64,000 nucleotides of DNA from contig NC_064540.1 of assembly GCF_023856365.1 (NCBI RefSeq), positions 1 through 64,000 of the forward strand. Reading direction: 5' to 3'. The notes beneath the pieces were generated by a model, which was not told where the DNA came from, searched no databases, and was given only the letters and a program-made list of their open reading frames with translations. Positions 38,368-46,130 of the stretch are shown here, one piece after another (position 1 is the first letter of the stretch; every line of letters begins with the position of its first letter). The translations under genes were made by a program, and so were the position numbers. This stretch comes from Brienomyrus brachyistius. Taxonomy: Eukaryota; Chordata; Actinopteri; Osteoglossiformes; Mormyridae.

Positions 38368-39952
38368 CTAAACACTATACCCAACAGCACAAGCGTCTCC
38401 TTCATGTTTACAGGACTGCCGATCAGCTGGGGTAGTAATGGTTAAAGATTTAGATAAGTTATACATTCCAGGCCGTGGGCACGGCTATTCCTCTTGTGAC
38501 CAAACAAATTAGTGTGCTTCAGCCAAATCACCAATAAACAGTAAATATAAACGGATAAAACAAAGTTATAACTATGTAGAGCAATGTCTGCTAGACAAAC
38601 ATTACATAACTGTAATAAACTACCAGGATACATTCAAACTAATGGGAAGAGCGGTGGAGCTATTTAAGTGTGGGAAAATGTCATCTGGAATTTTACGTAT
38701 CTACGCAAATATTTTCTTGGGATTTAAAATAGTCGAAACGGACGAGAATATATCGCCCCGTAAACCGTAGAAAGTGCGGTTAAACGGGCCCATATAAAAC
38801 CATTTACTGGGGGGGGGGGGCTAGACGTGCAAGAGACTCACTGGCGCCCTCTGGCGGGAGCTTTTAATGAGCGACGCGTCTTCCAAAGCCCTTCGCTTGT
38901 ATGGAGTCTGGACTCTGGAGACAAACATGTGCCAGGAAAAAGACAGACAGCGCCGTGGAGACGGTCCATGCGACAGCCTGCTTGGCCGCAACCCCACCGC
39001 TCTACAGGCAAACCCCAGGACGTGAAAACTGCGGAAAATTCCGAACTGCACAGAAACAAAAGTTGAAATGAGGTTCCTCCTATTAAGCAAACTGCCAAAC
39101 CCACGAACTTGTATAGTTTATTTATATTTGTTACGGTCCCACCAACGTCCGATCGTTACCTCCGTAATCGTGCGGTTAAAGGAAAAAAAATCTTATCCCA
39201 CACACAACTTTAAACACCATTAGGCAATTTGCAGTGCGCAAAAGTTGAATCGAATTTCAACACCGATTATAGTGAAAATGTATTAGACACACTGATCACT
39301 GGAGCCGTTTGCAGGCTGTCGGCGAGTGCAGTTTAATTAAGTTATTTACATGATAATATGAATGATATAACCGTCACGCGAACAAGACGGATTGTGCGCG
39401 AACCGGGGACTCCAGCTGTCATCTGCTTCATCAAAACCTTGACAGGGCTCAAAGTTTCCAGCTCAGCCCGCTGTTTTTGTGGCTATTCCGAGTTCTGTGA
39501 AGCATCGGACGCAGGAACGACCACACACGCGGAGTAAGAGGTTTCCTACCTGGGCTATATGGCCAAATAACAGGCTACGTCGGTTCTATTGGCGCCGGCT
39601 GTCTGCGGGATATTCGCCAGCAGCGGAGCCCAAAATATATATAATTTGGATGGAAGTTACACTTTCCCCGAAGCCACAGGTCTGGGCAAATAACTTATCT
39701 TCCATAAAGTTCAATTCAAAGAGTAATTCTGAAAAGCCCACCAAAGCCCACTAAGTGTGTTTATGAATCTTTTCATGTAAAGACTAAAATCCTAAAAGAT
39801 TGAGTTCAAGGGAATTGCATCCAACGAGCACACGGGTTTGTTTTGCCGTTATTTATAAAGAATCAATCCAGAACCTATAGCGCATCCCTCCCCCCAAGAA
39901 AAAAAGTAAATATTAAATACTTACATTGAAAAGCTCCAGGGATGCCGACCAT
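6662..39952 (-). CDS. cbfa2t2: cbfa2t2 (MTGR1) co-repressor, complete gene, 11 coding exons
   Basis: A nuclear scaffold co-repressor of the ETO/MTG family. These proteins have no known catalytic activity and link DNA-binding factors to co-repressor and histone deacetylase complexes. MTGR1 is also known as a PRDM14 partner in pluripotent and germ cells. Coding exons on the minus strand are 39952-39925, 15670-15530, 14937-14699, 14125-14036, 12839-12658, 12339-12093, 10113-10028, 9686-9494 (or to 9512), 8616-8548, 7752-7562 and 6945-6662. All introns are GT-AG with compatible phases. The product would be about 576-582 residues once three one-base breaks (near 12209, 6938 and 6861) are allowed for, against about 600 in human. 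I choose MTGR1 over RUNX1T1 and CBFA2T3 because of [41 protein letters not shown] and the C-terminal [10 protein letters not shown] signature. It is transcribed away from snta1. Confidence 0.95.
6946..7561 (-). other. cbfa2t2 intron 10
   Basis: GT-AG intron of 616 bases. It is AT-rich, with no repeat I can name and no further exon visible. Confidence 0.85.
7562..7752 (-). CDS. cbfa2t2: cbfa2t2 exon 10, NHR3 coiled region
   Basis: Encodes [40 protein letters not shown] and [20 protein letters not shown], ending DSSE. This is NHR3, a predicted coiled coil. [15 protein letters not shown] matches MTGR1 and not the ELQKAVSEAERKA form of its paralogues. The acceptor is 'ccatag', the donor GTGACG. 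There are 191 bases, phase 1 to phase 0. Confidence 0.96.
7753..8547 (-). other. cbfa2t2 intron 9
   Basis: An intron of 795 bases. It holds a partial, reversed copy of the dispersed GT-rich element at about 8040-8140 and a CpG-rich patch near 8335-8410. Confidence 0.85.
8040..8140 (-). mobile_element. Dispersed GT-rich element, partial head copy
   Basis: The reverse complement begins 'acaggtttgtaattgtat' and runs through 'tatggggaaaa', matching the first 80-100 bases of the copies at 25356 and 27308. The rest is missing or unrecognisable. Confidence 0.5.
8548..8616 (-). CDS. cbfa2t2: cbfa2t2 exon 9, short linker before NHR3
   Basis: A 69-base exon encoding [20 protein letters not shown] plus KA, corresponding to the family's QREF...GYVP.E.W.K segment that begins NHR3. 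The acceptor is 'ccaaccag' and the donor GTAAGA, both phase 1. In transcript sense its upstream intron carries a C-rich CCCA tandem and a 31-base poly-C run. Confidence 0.92.
8617..9493 (-). other. cbfa2t2 intron 8, with G-rich runs
   Basis: Up to 877 bases. On the plus strand it contains a GGGT tandem at 8667-8691 and a pure run of about 31 G at 8898-8928. In the transcript both are C-rich. The rest has no recognisable feature. Confidence 0.85.
8898..8928 (+). repeat. Poly-G run, about 31 bases
   Basis: An uninterrupted mononucleotide G run. The exact length in the real genome is uncertain because such runs are hard to sequence. Confidence 0.9.
9494..9686 (-). CDS. cbfa2t2: cbfa2t2 exon 8, NHR2 helix
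   Basis: Encodes [20 protein letters not shown] and [16 protein letters not shown], the amphipathic NHR2 oligomerisation helix, then a Glu/Gln-rich tail. Two donors give the correct phase: GTGAGA after 9494 and GTGAGG after 9512. The second makes the protein six residues shorter. Sequence alone cannot choose. The acceptor is 'gcgcag'. Confidence 0.93.
9687..10027 (-). other. cbfa2t2 intron 7
   Basis: A GT-AG intron of 341 bases inside the NHR2 coding region. It is AT-rich with no other feature. Confidence 0.88.
10028..10113 (-). CDS. cbfa2t2: cbfa2t2 exon 7, start of NHR2 region
   Basis: Encodes [20 protein letters not shown] and then SDEWRHLDH, the family's [19 protein letters not shown] segment at the entrance of the NHR2 oligomerisation helix. 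The acceptor is 'ccag' and the donor GTAAGA. Its 86 bases take phase 1 to phase 0. The ETO NHR2 forms a helical tetramer, and this exon supplies its N-terminal part. Confidence 0.95.
10124..10395 (+). mobile_element. Dispersed GT-rich element, diverged copy
   Basis: Shares 'ccctaatcccaaca', 'ccttaaccataagtaacc' and the end 'catttggtccccacaatg' with copies at 25356-25640 and 27308-27598, in the same orientation. It is flanked by short CA/CG-rich simple sequence. It looks like a non-autonomous element; no coding capacity is seen. Confidence 0.65.
11925..12040 (-). mobile_element. Antisense tRNA-derived SINE fragment
   Basis: Contains 'gaagcgacttacagtac' followed by 'gggatttgaacttacaacc' and 'taatgctctact'. 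This is the order seen in a common fish SINE read backwards, with an inverted B-box-like motif. Diverged. Confidence 0.55.
12093..12339 (-). CDS. cbfa2t2: cbfa2t2 exon 6, linker between TAFH and NHR2, with a one-base frame break
   Basis: Starts [10 protein letters not shown] and continues [20 protein letters not shown], then switches frame near 12209 to [20 protein letters not shown] and [19 protein letters not shown]. Both halves match MTGR1 (EPPAKRVCTISPAPRHSP, then [15 protein letters not shown]). Reading on in one frame is impossible without a one-base change. The exon is 247 bases, while its flanking phases (2 in, 1 out) require 248, so one C is missing in the 'cgtcggtg' neighbourhood. 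Acceptor 'cgcag' and donor GTAAAC are present. An indel in the assembly is the simplest reading; a real mutation would truncate the protein before NHR2. Confidence 0.9.
12658..12839 (-). CDS. cbfa2t2: cbfa2t2 exon 5, end of TAFH/NHR1
   Basis: Encodes [20 protein letters not shown] and [20 protein letters not shown], then [33 protein letters not shown] and HEHLLL are the MTGR1 version; the other two family members have CARLAKQ and HEQLLL. The acceptor is 'ttcag', the donor GTAAGC, and the end phase is 2. Confidence 0.96.
13005..13046. repeat. (CT)n microsatellite
   Basis: An imperfect then pure CT run inside cbfa2t2 intron 4. Confidence 0.9.
14036..14125 (-). CDS. cbfa2t2: cbfa2t2 exon 4, middle of TAFH/NHR1
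   Basis: Ninety bases in phase 0 encode [20 protein letters not shown] and then [10 protein letters not shown], the central helices of the TAFH domain. The acceptor is 'ctgcgcag'-like ('tcgcag') and the donor is GTACAG. It joins exons 3 and 5 without shifting the frame. This is the most strongly conserved segment of the gene in the window. Confidence 0.97.
14126..15529 (-). other. cbfa2t2 introns 3 and 2 around exon 3
   Basis: Intron 3 is 573 bases (14126-14698) and intron 2 is 592 bases (14938-15529). Only simple runs are seen. Confidence 0.82.
14699..14937 (-). CDS. cbfa2t2: cbfa2t2 exon 3, start of TAFH/NHR1
   Basis: Encodes [12 protein letters not shown], a Ser-rich linker, then [20 protein letters not shown] and the helix through [16 protein letters not shown]. 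This is the beginning of the TAFH (NHR1) domain, which in ETO proteins binds E-protein and co-repressor peptides. The acceptor is 'cttag', the donor is GTGAGT, and there are 239 bases with phases 1 and 0. It is nearly identical to vertebrate MTGR1 as I remember it. Confidence 0.96.
15530..15670 (-). CDS. cbfa2t2: cbfa2t2 exon 2, N-terminal proline-rich segment
   Basis: Acceptor 'tttcag' precedes 15670 and donor GTAAGT follows 15530. The 141-base exon encodes [19 protein letters not shown], followed by a Pro/Ser-rich stretch ending [12 protein letters not shown]. The family has AMPGSPVEVK followed by MPPLP and GGPRPVSF at the same place. The region is low-complexity and probably disordered. 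It precedes the TAFH domain. Phase 1 at both ends fits exons 1 and 3. Confidence 0.93.
16720..17250. promoter_or_regulatory. CpG-rich patch in cbfa2t2 intron 1
   Basis: CpG is dense at 16725-16860 ('ccgcgcgcag', 'cccgcgcgggcgctgcc') and again at 17060-17250, about 1.1-1.6 kb upstream of exon 2. It could be an alternative promoter for a shorter cbfa2t2 form or an unmethylated enhancer. No matching first exon was found. Confidence 0.3.
17631..17650 (+). repeat. Poly-G run, 20 bases
   Basis: An uninterrupted G run in cbfa2t2 intron 1. Confidence 0.92.
21443..21472. repeat. (TG)n microsatellite
   Basis: About 15 uninterrupted TG units. Confidence 0.95.
22888..22912 (+). repeat. Poly-G run, 25 bases
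   Basis: An uninterrupted G run in cbfa2t2 intron 1. Confidence 0.92.
23118..23151. repeat. Poly-C run followed by poly-A run
   Basis: Nineteen C are directly followed by about fifteen A. The two homopolymers abut with no spacer. Confidence 0.92.
25327..25359. repeat. (CA)n microsatellite at the head of the GT-rich element
   Basis: About 16 CA units abut the dispersed element that starts at about 25356. The other copies also have CA simple sequence at their ends. Confidence 0.95.
25356..25640 (+). mobile_element. Dispersed GT-rich element, copy 1
   Basis: Begins 'agtttgtagttatatctttg', passes 'ggggactctccattaatttc' and 'aacatgacgaccttaacccc', and ends 'catttggtccccacaatgta' followed by CA simple sequence. 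The tail contains a short inverted repeat, 'acattgtggg' against 'ccccacaatgt'. It is about 285 bp without coding potential. I remember similar sequence as common in fish genomes but cannot name the family. Confidence 0.75.
26033..26230. repeat. Compound (CT)n-(CA)n microsatellite
   Basis: Roughly 130 bases of CT-rich simple sequence, interrupted once by 'gtctctgtccaggaaccc', run into about 60 bases of CA with one 'cc' interruption. Long apparent reading frames of Leu/Ser, His/Thr or Arg/Glu here are artefacts. Confidence 0.95.
27029..27043 (+). promoter_or_regulatory. SOX-OCT composite motif
   Basis: Reads cattgtcatgctaat, a SOX half-site (CATTGT), one spacer base, then an octamer-type POU site (ATGCTAAT). 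This spacing and order equal the composite bound by SOX2/OCT4-type (pou5f3/sox) factors. A second SOX-like 'cattgtt' follows at 27059-27065. It lies in intron 1 of cbfa2t2. Binding is inferred, not shown. Confidence 0.45.
27308..27598 (+). mobile_element. Dispersed GT-rich element, copy 2
   Basis: Nearly identical to copy 1 over its first 120 bases ('ggggactctccattaatttc', 'aacatgacgaccttaacccc'), then diverges. It ends 'gcaatgtaatataaacataa' before CA-type simple sequence. It has the same orientation as copy 1, 1.95 kb away. Confidence 0.75.
29860..30030 (-). mobile_element. Antisense SINE, diverged but nearly full length
   Basis: Has the order 'acttttatcgaaagagacaa', a variable middle, then 'gggatacgaaccagcaacca', matching the head and tail of an antisense tRNA-derived SINE like the one at 62010-62365. 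Confidence 0.5.
31659..31700. repeat. A-rich simple sequence
   Basis: A 20-base poly-A run followed by CACA and further A runs. It may be the decayed poly-A tail of a retroposon, but no body is recognised next to it. Confidence 0.85.
32797..32835. repeat. Imperfect (TG)n microsatellite
   Basis: TG units with several TGCG interruptions. Confidence 0.9.
33795..33985 (+). mobile_element. tRNA-derived SINE copy, diverged
   Basis: Has a tRNA-like head ('ggaggttagctatctgtgcc', then 'ggcttgaatcccac' resembling a B box) followed by 'ctaggcaaggcccttagccc', the body motif also seen in the SINE at 44480-44710. It is preceded by a poly-G run. Confidence 0.55.
35690..35830 (-). mobile_element. Antisense SINE head fragment
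   Basis: Ends 'cacgggattcaaagcagcga' and 'aacccactgagccacacact'. This is an inverted B box and A box like those of fish tRNA SINEs. Confidence 0.5.
38331..38365. repeat. (GT)n microsatellite
   Basis: About 17 uninterrupted GT units in cbfa2t2 intron 1, 1.6 kb from exon 1. Confidence 0.95.
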
Positions 39953-40220
39953 GTTAACTACTCCGCCTGCTGGGAAAATTCGGGCCGGGGAAATTGCGAA
40001 GAGATTTACAGTCAGTTTTAACTGCGAGGAGCCACAGCGCGCTGTCTGATAAAGCTCGTCTCAGTCCAAAGCCCTAACGCACTATTACGCCAGAGAAGAG
40101 AGCGGAGAGCACTAAGCACCGGCCCCCACCCCTGCACCGGATAACGGGGCGGCACCCTTTGAAAAACGCGGCCGATGCAAGTGCATTGAAAATGAATGTT
40201 ACGGCTGACTTTCTCCGACA
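38860..40220 (-). promoter_or_regulatory. cbfa2t2: cbfa2t2 promoter region, CpG-rich
   Basis: CpG is frequent at 38860-39010, 39360-39640 and 39960-40220, unlike the surrounding AT-rich DNA. The block straddles coding exon 1 (39952-39925), so the start site is probably within 39960-40220. No clear TATA box was seen at a fitting position. The start site itself cannot be located from sequence. Confidence 0.5.
39925..39952 (-). CDS. cbfa2t2: cbfa2t2 coding exon 1 (start codon)
   Basis: Encodes MVGIPGAFQ plus the first base of a Tyr codon, then donor GTAAGT. Human MTGR1 begins MVGVPGA, which decides the start. Only 28 coding bases lie here, so the exon is invisible to a length-based ORF scan. 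The leftover T joins AC at the start of exon 2 to give TAC and keeps the [12 protein letters not shown] frame. The exon sits at the inner edge of a CpG-rich block, as expected for a promoter-proximal exon. Alternative first exons may exist; none was recognised. Confidence 0.85.
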
Positions 40221-42657
40221 CTGCAAATCAACCAAAAATAAACACATTTTTGTTCTAAAGTAGAACATCATGGATTCCACTCAAATGCATTGCGAGGAAT
40301 GTGGTAATGATAGTGGAAATACCTGGATGACGTAGTCCCTTCATAGCAATTCCGGGGTAGACTACTTTGGGAAGGGGGGGGGGAATCTGTAAAGGTCAGT
40401 GGGAGAAAAATATTTCCCTGACGGTGAGGTGATACAGAACTACAGAGTCAATGATTTTGGACCACCTGCCTTGAGAACCTTTTCAAGCGGGAAGGTCGAG
40501 CCTCCTGTCTGAATGAATGAATGGAGACAGGATGTTCACTCATACATCTTCTTAGCAGCCATTATCTATAAATTGCCAGAACAACGAGATTAGCTGGAAG
40601 GAAGAAAGGTTTAACTTGGATTGTAAACTGGCTTCAAGTCTGGTTTGTATCCTAAACATCAGAGCCAAGATATCAAAACCAGGCCAGCCAATTAACAGAT
40701 CCAAGATAAGATCTTAGTCAGAAAAAAGGTTGTCTGTTAATATGCTACTCTTATAGATTGAAAATTAAGCAGTCAGGGCTTTGTAGAACACAAAATCTAA
40801 ATAAATAATAAAAAAAACAGCTGAACAAGAGAAGTTTTCCCTCAGGAAATAAATTCTGTACAGTAAGTTCCATTTAAATATTTTGTCGCCTCTAAAAATC
40901 AGGCAATATAAAATGTTTGATCGCATGGGGCATTGATGTTGAGAGAACACACACACATACAGACACACACACAGTACACTCTGCCTCTTTTTTTACCCAC
41001 AAGGCTGCCACCTGCTCTATAGAGCGTGCTACCCAGCTGTTGGGCTGCAATAACAAATTAGCACCCGCTAACATGAGCGATTACCTCCTGTGCGTGATGG
41101 AACGGGGCCCTCCACTTTTGCCCATTTTAGCCAGACACTGAGCCCCAAGCACAATTTTCACAGTAGCCTTGAGCTTGAAGGTAATCCAGGTTTGGTCCAG
41201 TGTGGTTTAGGCTCAGGGAAAAGAAAAACGGCAATGATAGCATGTTTGTGTGTGAAATAAAAGGACGTAATATTCATTTGATTTGCCTCAGCATCTTCTC
41301 AGTTCCTGGTCACTTGCATGTAGCAGCAAAAAGACGACATTTAGGACAAAATAGAAAACCTACATTAAACTGCATTCAATCAAACAGAAAACAGTCTTAT
41401 TTTAGCATTTAAGTACGTGGTTTTTTTGTTTATACATAAGGGAAACCTGGAGGTAAAACTCAGGCTCTGGTGATCTATGTTCTATGCTGTGACACCATAC
41501 ACTGTGATCAAGTGACCGTGTCTCATATCTGCCTAAACCCAGAGTGATCAAATTAACCGTGAACTTCTCCATTTTCAAACCCGTCTTAATAAAACCCTTT
41601 GATGGGATAAAGTTAGACACAGCAATGCAGGCTTCCACAAGTGATGCAACACAGATGAAATAAGTAATGCTCCCCTGCTACAAATGCAAAATGAAAAATA
41701 AAAAAAAATTTAAAAAAGAGGAATGGGGAGACATGGGGGAAACTCTACCTCAGTTCTTCTCTCAGCAGAGACCTGACTCAGAGTCCCTTTCAACACCTCT
41801 GCTTACGTAGACATGCTTAGACAGACAGAAACACACACACACACTACGAACTAGTCTGCCAGAACGACAGATGAGTCAACAGGCTGTGAGGTTGGCACAC
41901 TCGCACAATCAGCTTTCCTGTGCCCGCAGGTGAAATGTATTGGTTAGGGATTCTCAAGATCGCCAACAATCACCTTGTTACCGCAAGTGTTTTTAATTAG
42001 GCCATTAACACTGCTGCAGTTTGTCTCCTGATAAACGCTTAGAAAAGGAGGTTATTTATTTCTCAATAAGGTTTATTGAGGTGAATGAATTTTACGCCGC
42101 GACAACAAGAGAGGTCAGAGCACAGTCGGCTGTTGTTCCTAAGTGGTTTCTGCGTTCCGAGAAGCAGCTCCGCTCTGCGTCAGGGTCAATGTCGGGGGGT
42201 CTGGCTCGTGTTCCGCTCGGTCCTAACAAAGCAGGGTTAGCTGACTCTCCCCCGCCGTAGCGATACGACTCGAGCGGCAGCAGGCTCAGCAGCAGGCCGT
42301 CTGTCGGGGCCTTTTCCGGGGGCTGCTGGGTAACTGGTGCCAAAGGTCGAAACCTGACAGAAGAGCTGGGCTGCTGCAGACAGGGCTGTTATGGGGGGGG
42401 GAGGGGTCATGTGACATTCACTTTGTTAAGTCTCAGGAGGAAAAGCCCCTTTGAATATGAAACAGCCGAGGGCACCTATGTCATTACCCCGCTTTGGGGG
42501 GGGGGGGGGTGATGCACTGCCATATGGGGTTATTTGGACATTGTTTGATGGGTTTTTAACCCCCCCTGCACACCTTTGCCTGATTTCCACTGATGATACT
42601 GAAGGTGACCTTCAGTGGCTGAGGTCAAGATCAGGGACCCAAAAGGATTATCTGTTC

Positions 42658-42690
42658 TCTCTCTTTCTCTCTCTCTCTATCTCTCTCTCT
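42658..42690. repeat. (CT)n microsatellite
   Basis: An imperfect CT run with one 'tat' and two 'ttt' interruptions. Confidence 0.88.
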
Positions 42691-43327
42691 TTCAACAAAT
42701 CCTGCTCCTGATGTGGAGACTCTGTCAGAGGATGCGTTTGATTTGGGACGGAATCAGGTAAGGCCTGTTAACGGCCAGTCCTGCTCCGCACCGGCTGTCC
42801 TGGTCCTAGATCGCTTGGGCCATCTGCACCACTCAGAGCTGACGCTCAGATGTTGGGCCCATATGGTAACTCTGGGGGAGCCTGAAAATTAATCACCAGA
42901 CCATCCCAACTGTCCAGTGTCTTCAGGGAGCAAACCAATGAATATATGTATATATCTATATGAGGAGTACAATCCCAGGCCTGCTCCAATTAATTCTTTA
43001 AGCTCCCCGTAATATCACATTGCGCCCAGATGGAATTGTTTCTCCCGGCCACCTGCTGTATGCAAAATGCACCGAGATGCATGAAAGGAAAATTCACAGA
43101 TGACCTGAATTAATGGCTATTGTACTTACCAGTAGCACCCGTCTAATCTGGGTGATTTGAATTTACTCAGACTTTAAACCATCATTGGCTGTCGAAGCGG
43201 TTCTTACTTGACCGGAAGATCTTTGTCCTGTCACCAAAAGATTGCAAGATTCAAATATATATTGCCATTGCACTCGTATAACGAATTTATGAATGCCAAC
43301 TCACCATAGGCAATATAGTAAGTTTTT

Positions 43328-43562
43328 TGGTAACACTTTACTTAAAGCTGTAATCTATAATACATTGTAGATACCTTCATAATGCATTATAATGGTCAGT
43401 ATAAGAATTAAGGATGCTTGGTACTGCATTATGAAGGTATCTATAGTGCATTATAGATGAGAGCTTCATAAGGCAGTCATAATGCATAATATACATGGTT
43501 ATAATGTGTTATGCCTTTTTATAAATATTTCTGTTTATAATGCTTTATGAATGCACCATAAG
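43328..43562. mobile_element. Palindromic MITE-like element
   Basis: Starts 'ggtaacactttacttaaag', the kind of end common in fish non-autonomous DNA elements. It contains a perfect 19-base inverted pair, 43368-43386 ('tagataccttcataatgca') and 43425-43443, plus further 'cataatgcattata' type repeats. No coding capacity. Boundaries are approximate and no target duplication was identified. Confidence 0.6.
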
Positions 43563-43858
43563 GGCAGCATGGTGGTGTAGTGGTTAGCTGGGATCCGGGT
43601 TTGAGTCTCGTGTGTGTGGAGTTTACAGGCTCTCCCCATGTGTCATGGGGGCTCCTCAAAGTACTCTAGTTTCCCATCATGCTCCAAAAACATGCTGAAG
43701 TTCATTGGAGTTACCAAATTGCCTGTAGGTGTGAGTGTGCCCTGTGATGGGCTGGCCCCCCATCCTGGGTTGTTCCCTGCCTCGTGCCCATTGCTTCCGG
43801 GATAGGCTCCGGACCCCCCGCAACCCAGTAGGATAAGCGGTTTGGAAAATGGATGGAT
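43563..43858 (+). mobile_element. tRNA-derived SINE ending in ATGGATGG
   Basis: Head 'gcatggtggtgtagtggtta' gives an A box and 'gggtttgagtctcg' a B box of a tRNA-like promoter. The body has 'ctccaaaaacatgctgaag' and 'tgtgatgggctggcccccca', and the tail is 'ggtttggaaaatggatgg'. This is a well-preserved fish SINE in plus orientation. Reading frames across it are spurious. Confidence 0.85.
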
Positions 43859-44479
43859 TATTGCGCATTGAAATGAATTTAACTTCAAGAGTGTCTTACT
43901 TCCAGGGTAATGAGCAGGAGTTAATACGAGTGGCATAAGAGAGGTTTCAGTATGAACATAATGAAGATCCATCCATCCATCCATCTTCTAACCACTTATT
44001 GTAGATAGTGTTATCGGACTAATAAACATTAAAGCTAAATTAGAGGCTTGCTGGATTAGTAAAATAAGAGAAACGTCAGAGATAGTATGACTGATGCAGT
44101 GTTCAGTCATGTGTTCAGTCATGTATTTCCTCTGGGGTAGAAAATGTTTCTCAGTCTAGTATTAGGTGCATATGTAGTCCTCTAGATTTCGCCGAACTGT
44201 TGATGGGCCTTCAAACAGTGGCTGACGTGGTGAAAGTTAAGTCAAAACCTTTGTATGTCCTACATAGAATATGACAGAGAAATCCGTGCAGTGAAATGTT
44301 TGTTGTGAAGCTCAGATAATCACACTTACAGTCACACACACACAATACGTACGTACCACAGAAGCATGAATAATGGGAAAGGGAGAATGTAAAGAAGTAA
44401 AATAAATTAAGATAAATAAAATAAGCCACAGGCTTATCTTAAGGGAATAAACCACGAACAAATAAAATAAAATAAATTA

Positions 44480-44710
44480 AATTGGGGCAGCGTGTGGCTC
44501 TGTGGGCTAAGCCTGTGCGCCTGTAATCAGAAGGTCGCAGGTTCAAACCCAGCCTCAGCCTGTGGGTCCTTGAGCAAGGCCCTTAACTCCCAGCTCCCTG
44601 GGTGCCACTATGGATGGCAGCCCTTCACAGACACCTTACTCTATGAAAAAGAGCAAGTGGCGTAAAGACAATTTCCCTATGGGGATCAATAAAGTATCGA
44701 TTATTATCAT
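44480..44710 (+). mobile_element. tRNA-derived SINE, second family
   Basis: A-box-like 'gtggctctgtgggctaag' and B-box-like 'aggttcaaaccca' are 30-40 bases apart. They are followed by 'ccttgagcaaggcccttaac' and a tail 'ggggatcaataaagtatcg', resembling the L2-type 3' ends of many fish SINEs. It is complete, and different from the SINE at 43563. Confidence 0.85.
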
Positions 44711-44914
44711 TAAAACAGATCTTGTAAAGACAGAGAGAGAATGGGAGCATCGTTGTAAGGTGGGTATCAATGGAATAAAGTGTTAAAAAGTGTAATAGTT
44801 CATGTTACAGATGTTTCGTGCAAAAACAGTGACAAGTGAACTAGTGACAGGCAGTATTAGACACTACGGGGGCTAAGTAATCTGATGGGCTGTGGTTGAA
44901 ATCTGCAGGCTCCT

Positions 44915-45600
44915 CTAACACCTATCAGATAGTTGACATTGAATCAGACATTGAATGATGAGCTATGATGAGCTCAGCCAGTCTCTGCTTTCTTTGGAGA
45001 GTTCTTCAGCCACGGCTGGGGCAGGAACTGTACCAAATAGCAAGCAAGACAGAATGCTTTCTACAGTGCATCTGTAGAAGATGATGCTTGAGTATGCGTG
45101 GCTTCATGACGCATTTTCAGAGCTTTTGCAAGAAATACAGACGATGGCAACAGTCGTCACCACCAGGGGCATCGAAAGGACTCTGGGGATCAGCCACTTA
45201 AATATTCTGTAACTGTGACCCTTTATAGTCAACTCTATGCAGAGCATTTCGGCCTACAGTCAAACAGCTGGCGTCCCACTTTGTTGTGCAGTAGGTAACG
45301 ATGTTCTCAGTGAGGCTCTAATAGGTGTATTCCAGGAGCCGCTGAAGCTGGTTGACTATCTTCAGTCTCCTTATTAAGTACAGGGGTTGCTATACCCACT
45401 AGTAAAGAGATGTGGATGATCTATGAACATTCCTCAGAGAAATGGACACCAAGGGACCTATAATTGCTGACACGTTCCACCACATCTTGATCAATGTATA
45501 ACTAAGGAATATATACGGTTCAAAGACACCCTGCTGTCCACTGTAATGAACAGAGAGCAGGGACACAATTTCAAGGTGAATAGATGTTTAGTCCAGTGGC
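44915..45600. repeat. Probable interspersed repeat, unclassified
   Basis: Stretches such as 'gtgcatctgtagaagatgat' and 'gacaccaagggacctataat' are ones I recall from widespread fish repeats. No open frame or terminal repeat is visible. This is a low-certainty call from recall only. Confidence 0.35.
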
Positions 45601-46076
45601 TCCTATCGTAGTTACAAAGAGGCAGGATCAAAACTAGTAAGGTAAGGAAGCAAATCAAGCCAAAGGGGAAATCCTATATCACGGACGCAGGTACTGGCAA
45701 GAGGTCGACGATGACAGGTCAGTGAGCAGGGCAACCAAATGCGAGAAAACACAGAGGAGAGAATCGGAAATTCAAGAAGTCGAAAATGCAGGTCATGCAA
45801 AGGGATCGAAACCATGGGAACCACTCTGTATGATGCCGACTTCTCAAAGGATTCGGAAAGCTCTAAGTTTAAATCCGGTATGTAGTCACTGGGAGTTGCA
45901 GCTGTTCAGTATTCTACATACATACAGTGATACAGGCATGAACTCCCCAATAAGCTATTTGGTTTTCTTCATATTGAGGGTCAGACTGTTGATCACTTTT
46001 CCACATTCTGTACTTTCTTGTAAAGTATTAACTAACTATTCGGATTGACATACATATATACATATATGAAGGCGGA

Positions 46077-46108
<32 letters not shown>

Positions 46109-46130
46109 TCATATATATATATATATATAT
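46077..46130. repeat. (AC)n and (AT)n microsatellites
   Basis: About 13 AC units (46077-46103), then after 'atacactc' about 10 AT units. Confidence 0.95.

Larger units (their letters stand above)
15671..39924 (-). other. cbfa2t2 intron 1, about 24 kb
   Basis: This large first intron separates the 28-base coding exon 1 from exon 2. No other protein-coding exon was recognised on either strand. It contains microsatellites (21443, 25327, 26033, 32797, 38331), poly-G/C runs of 19-25 bases (17631, 22888, 23118), two good copies of the dispersed GT-rich element (25356, 27308) and SINE remnants (29860, 32520, 33795, 35690, 36960). It also has CpG-rich patches (16720-17250, 21600-22100) and a SOX-OCT motif (27029). 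Long first introns of transcription-regulator genes often carry enhancers, so the unannotated parts are candidates. Confidence 0.8.

Noticed and set aside
43614..43984. Frames of 60-113 residues on both strands
   Set aside because: They lie within a tRNA-derived SINE.
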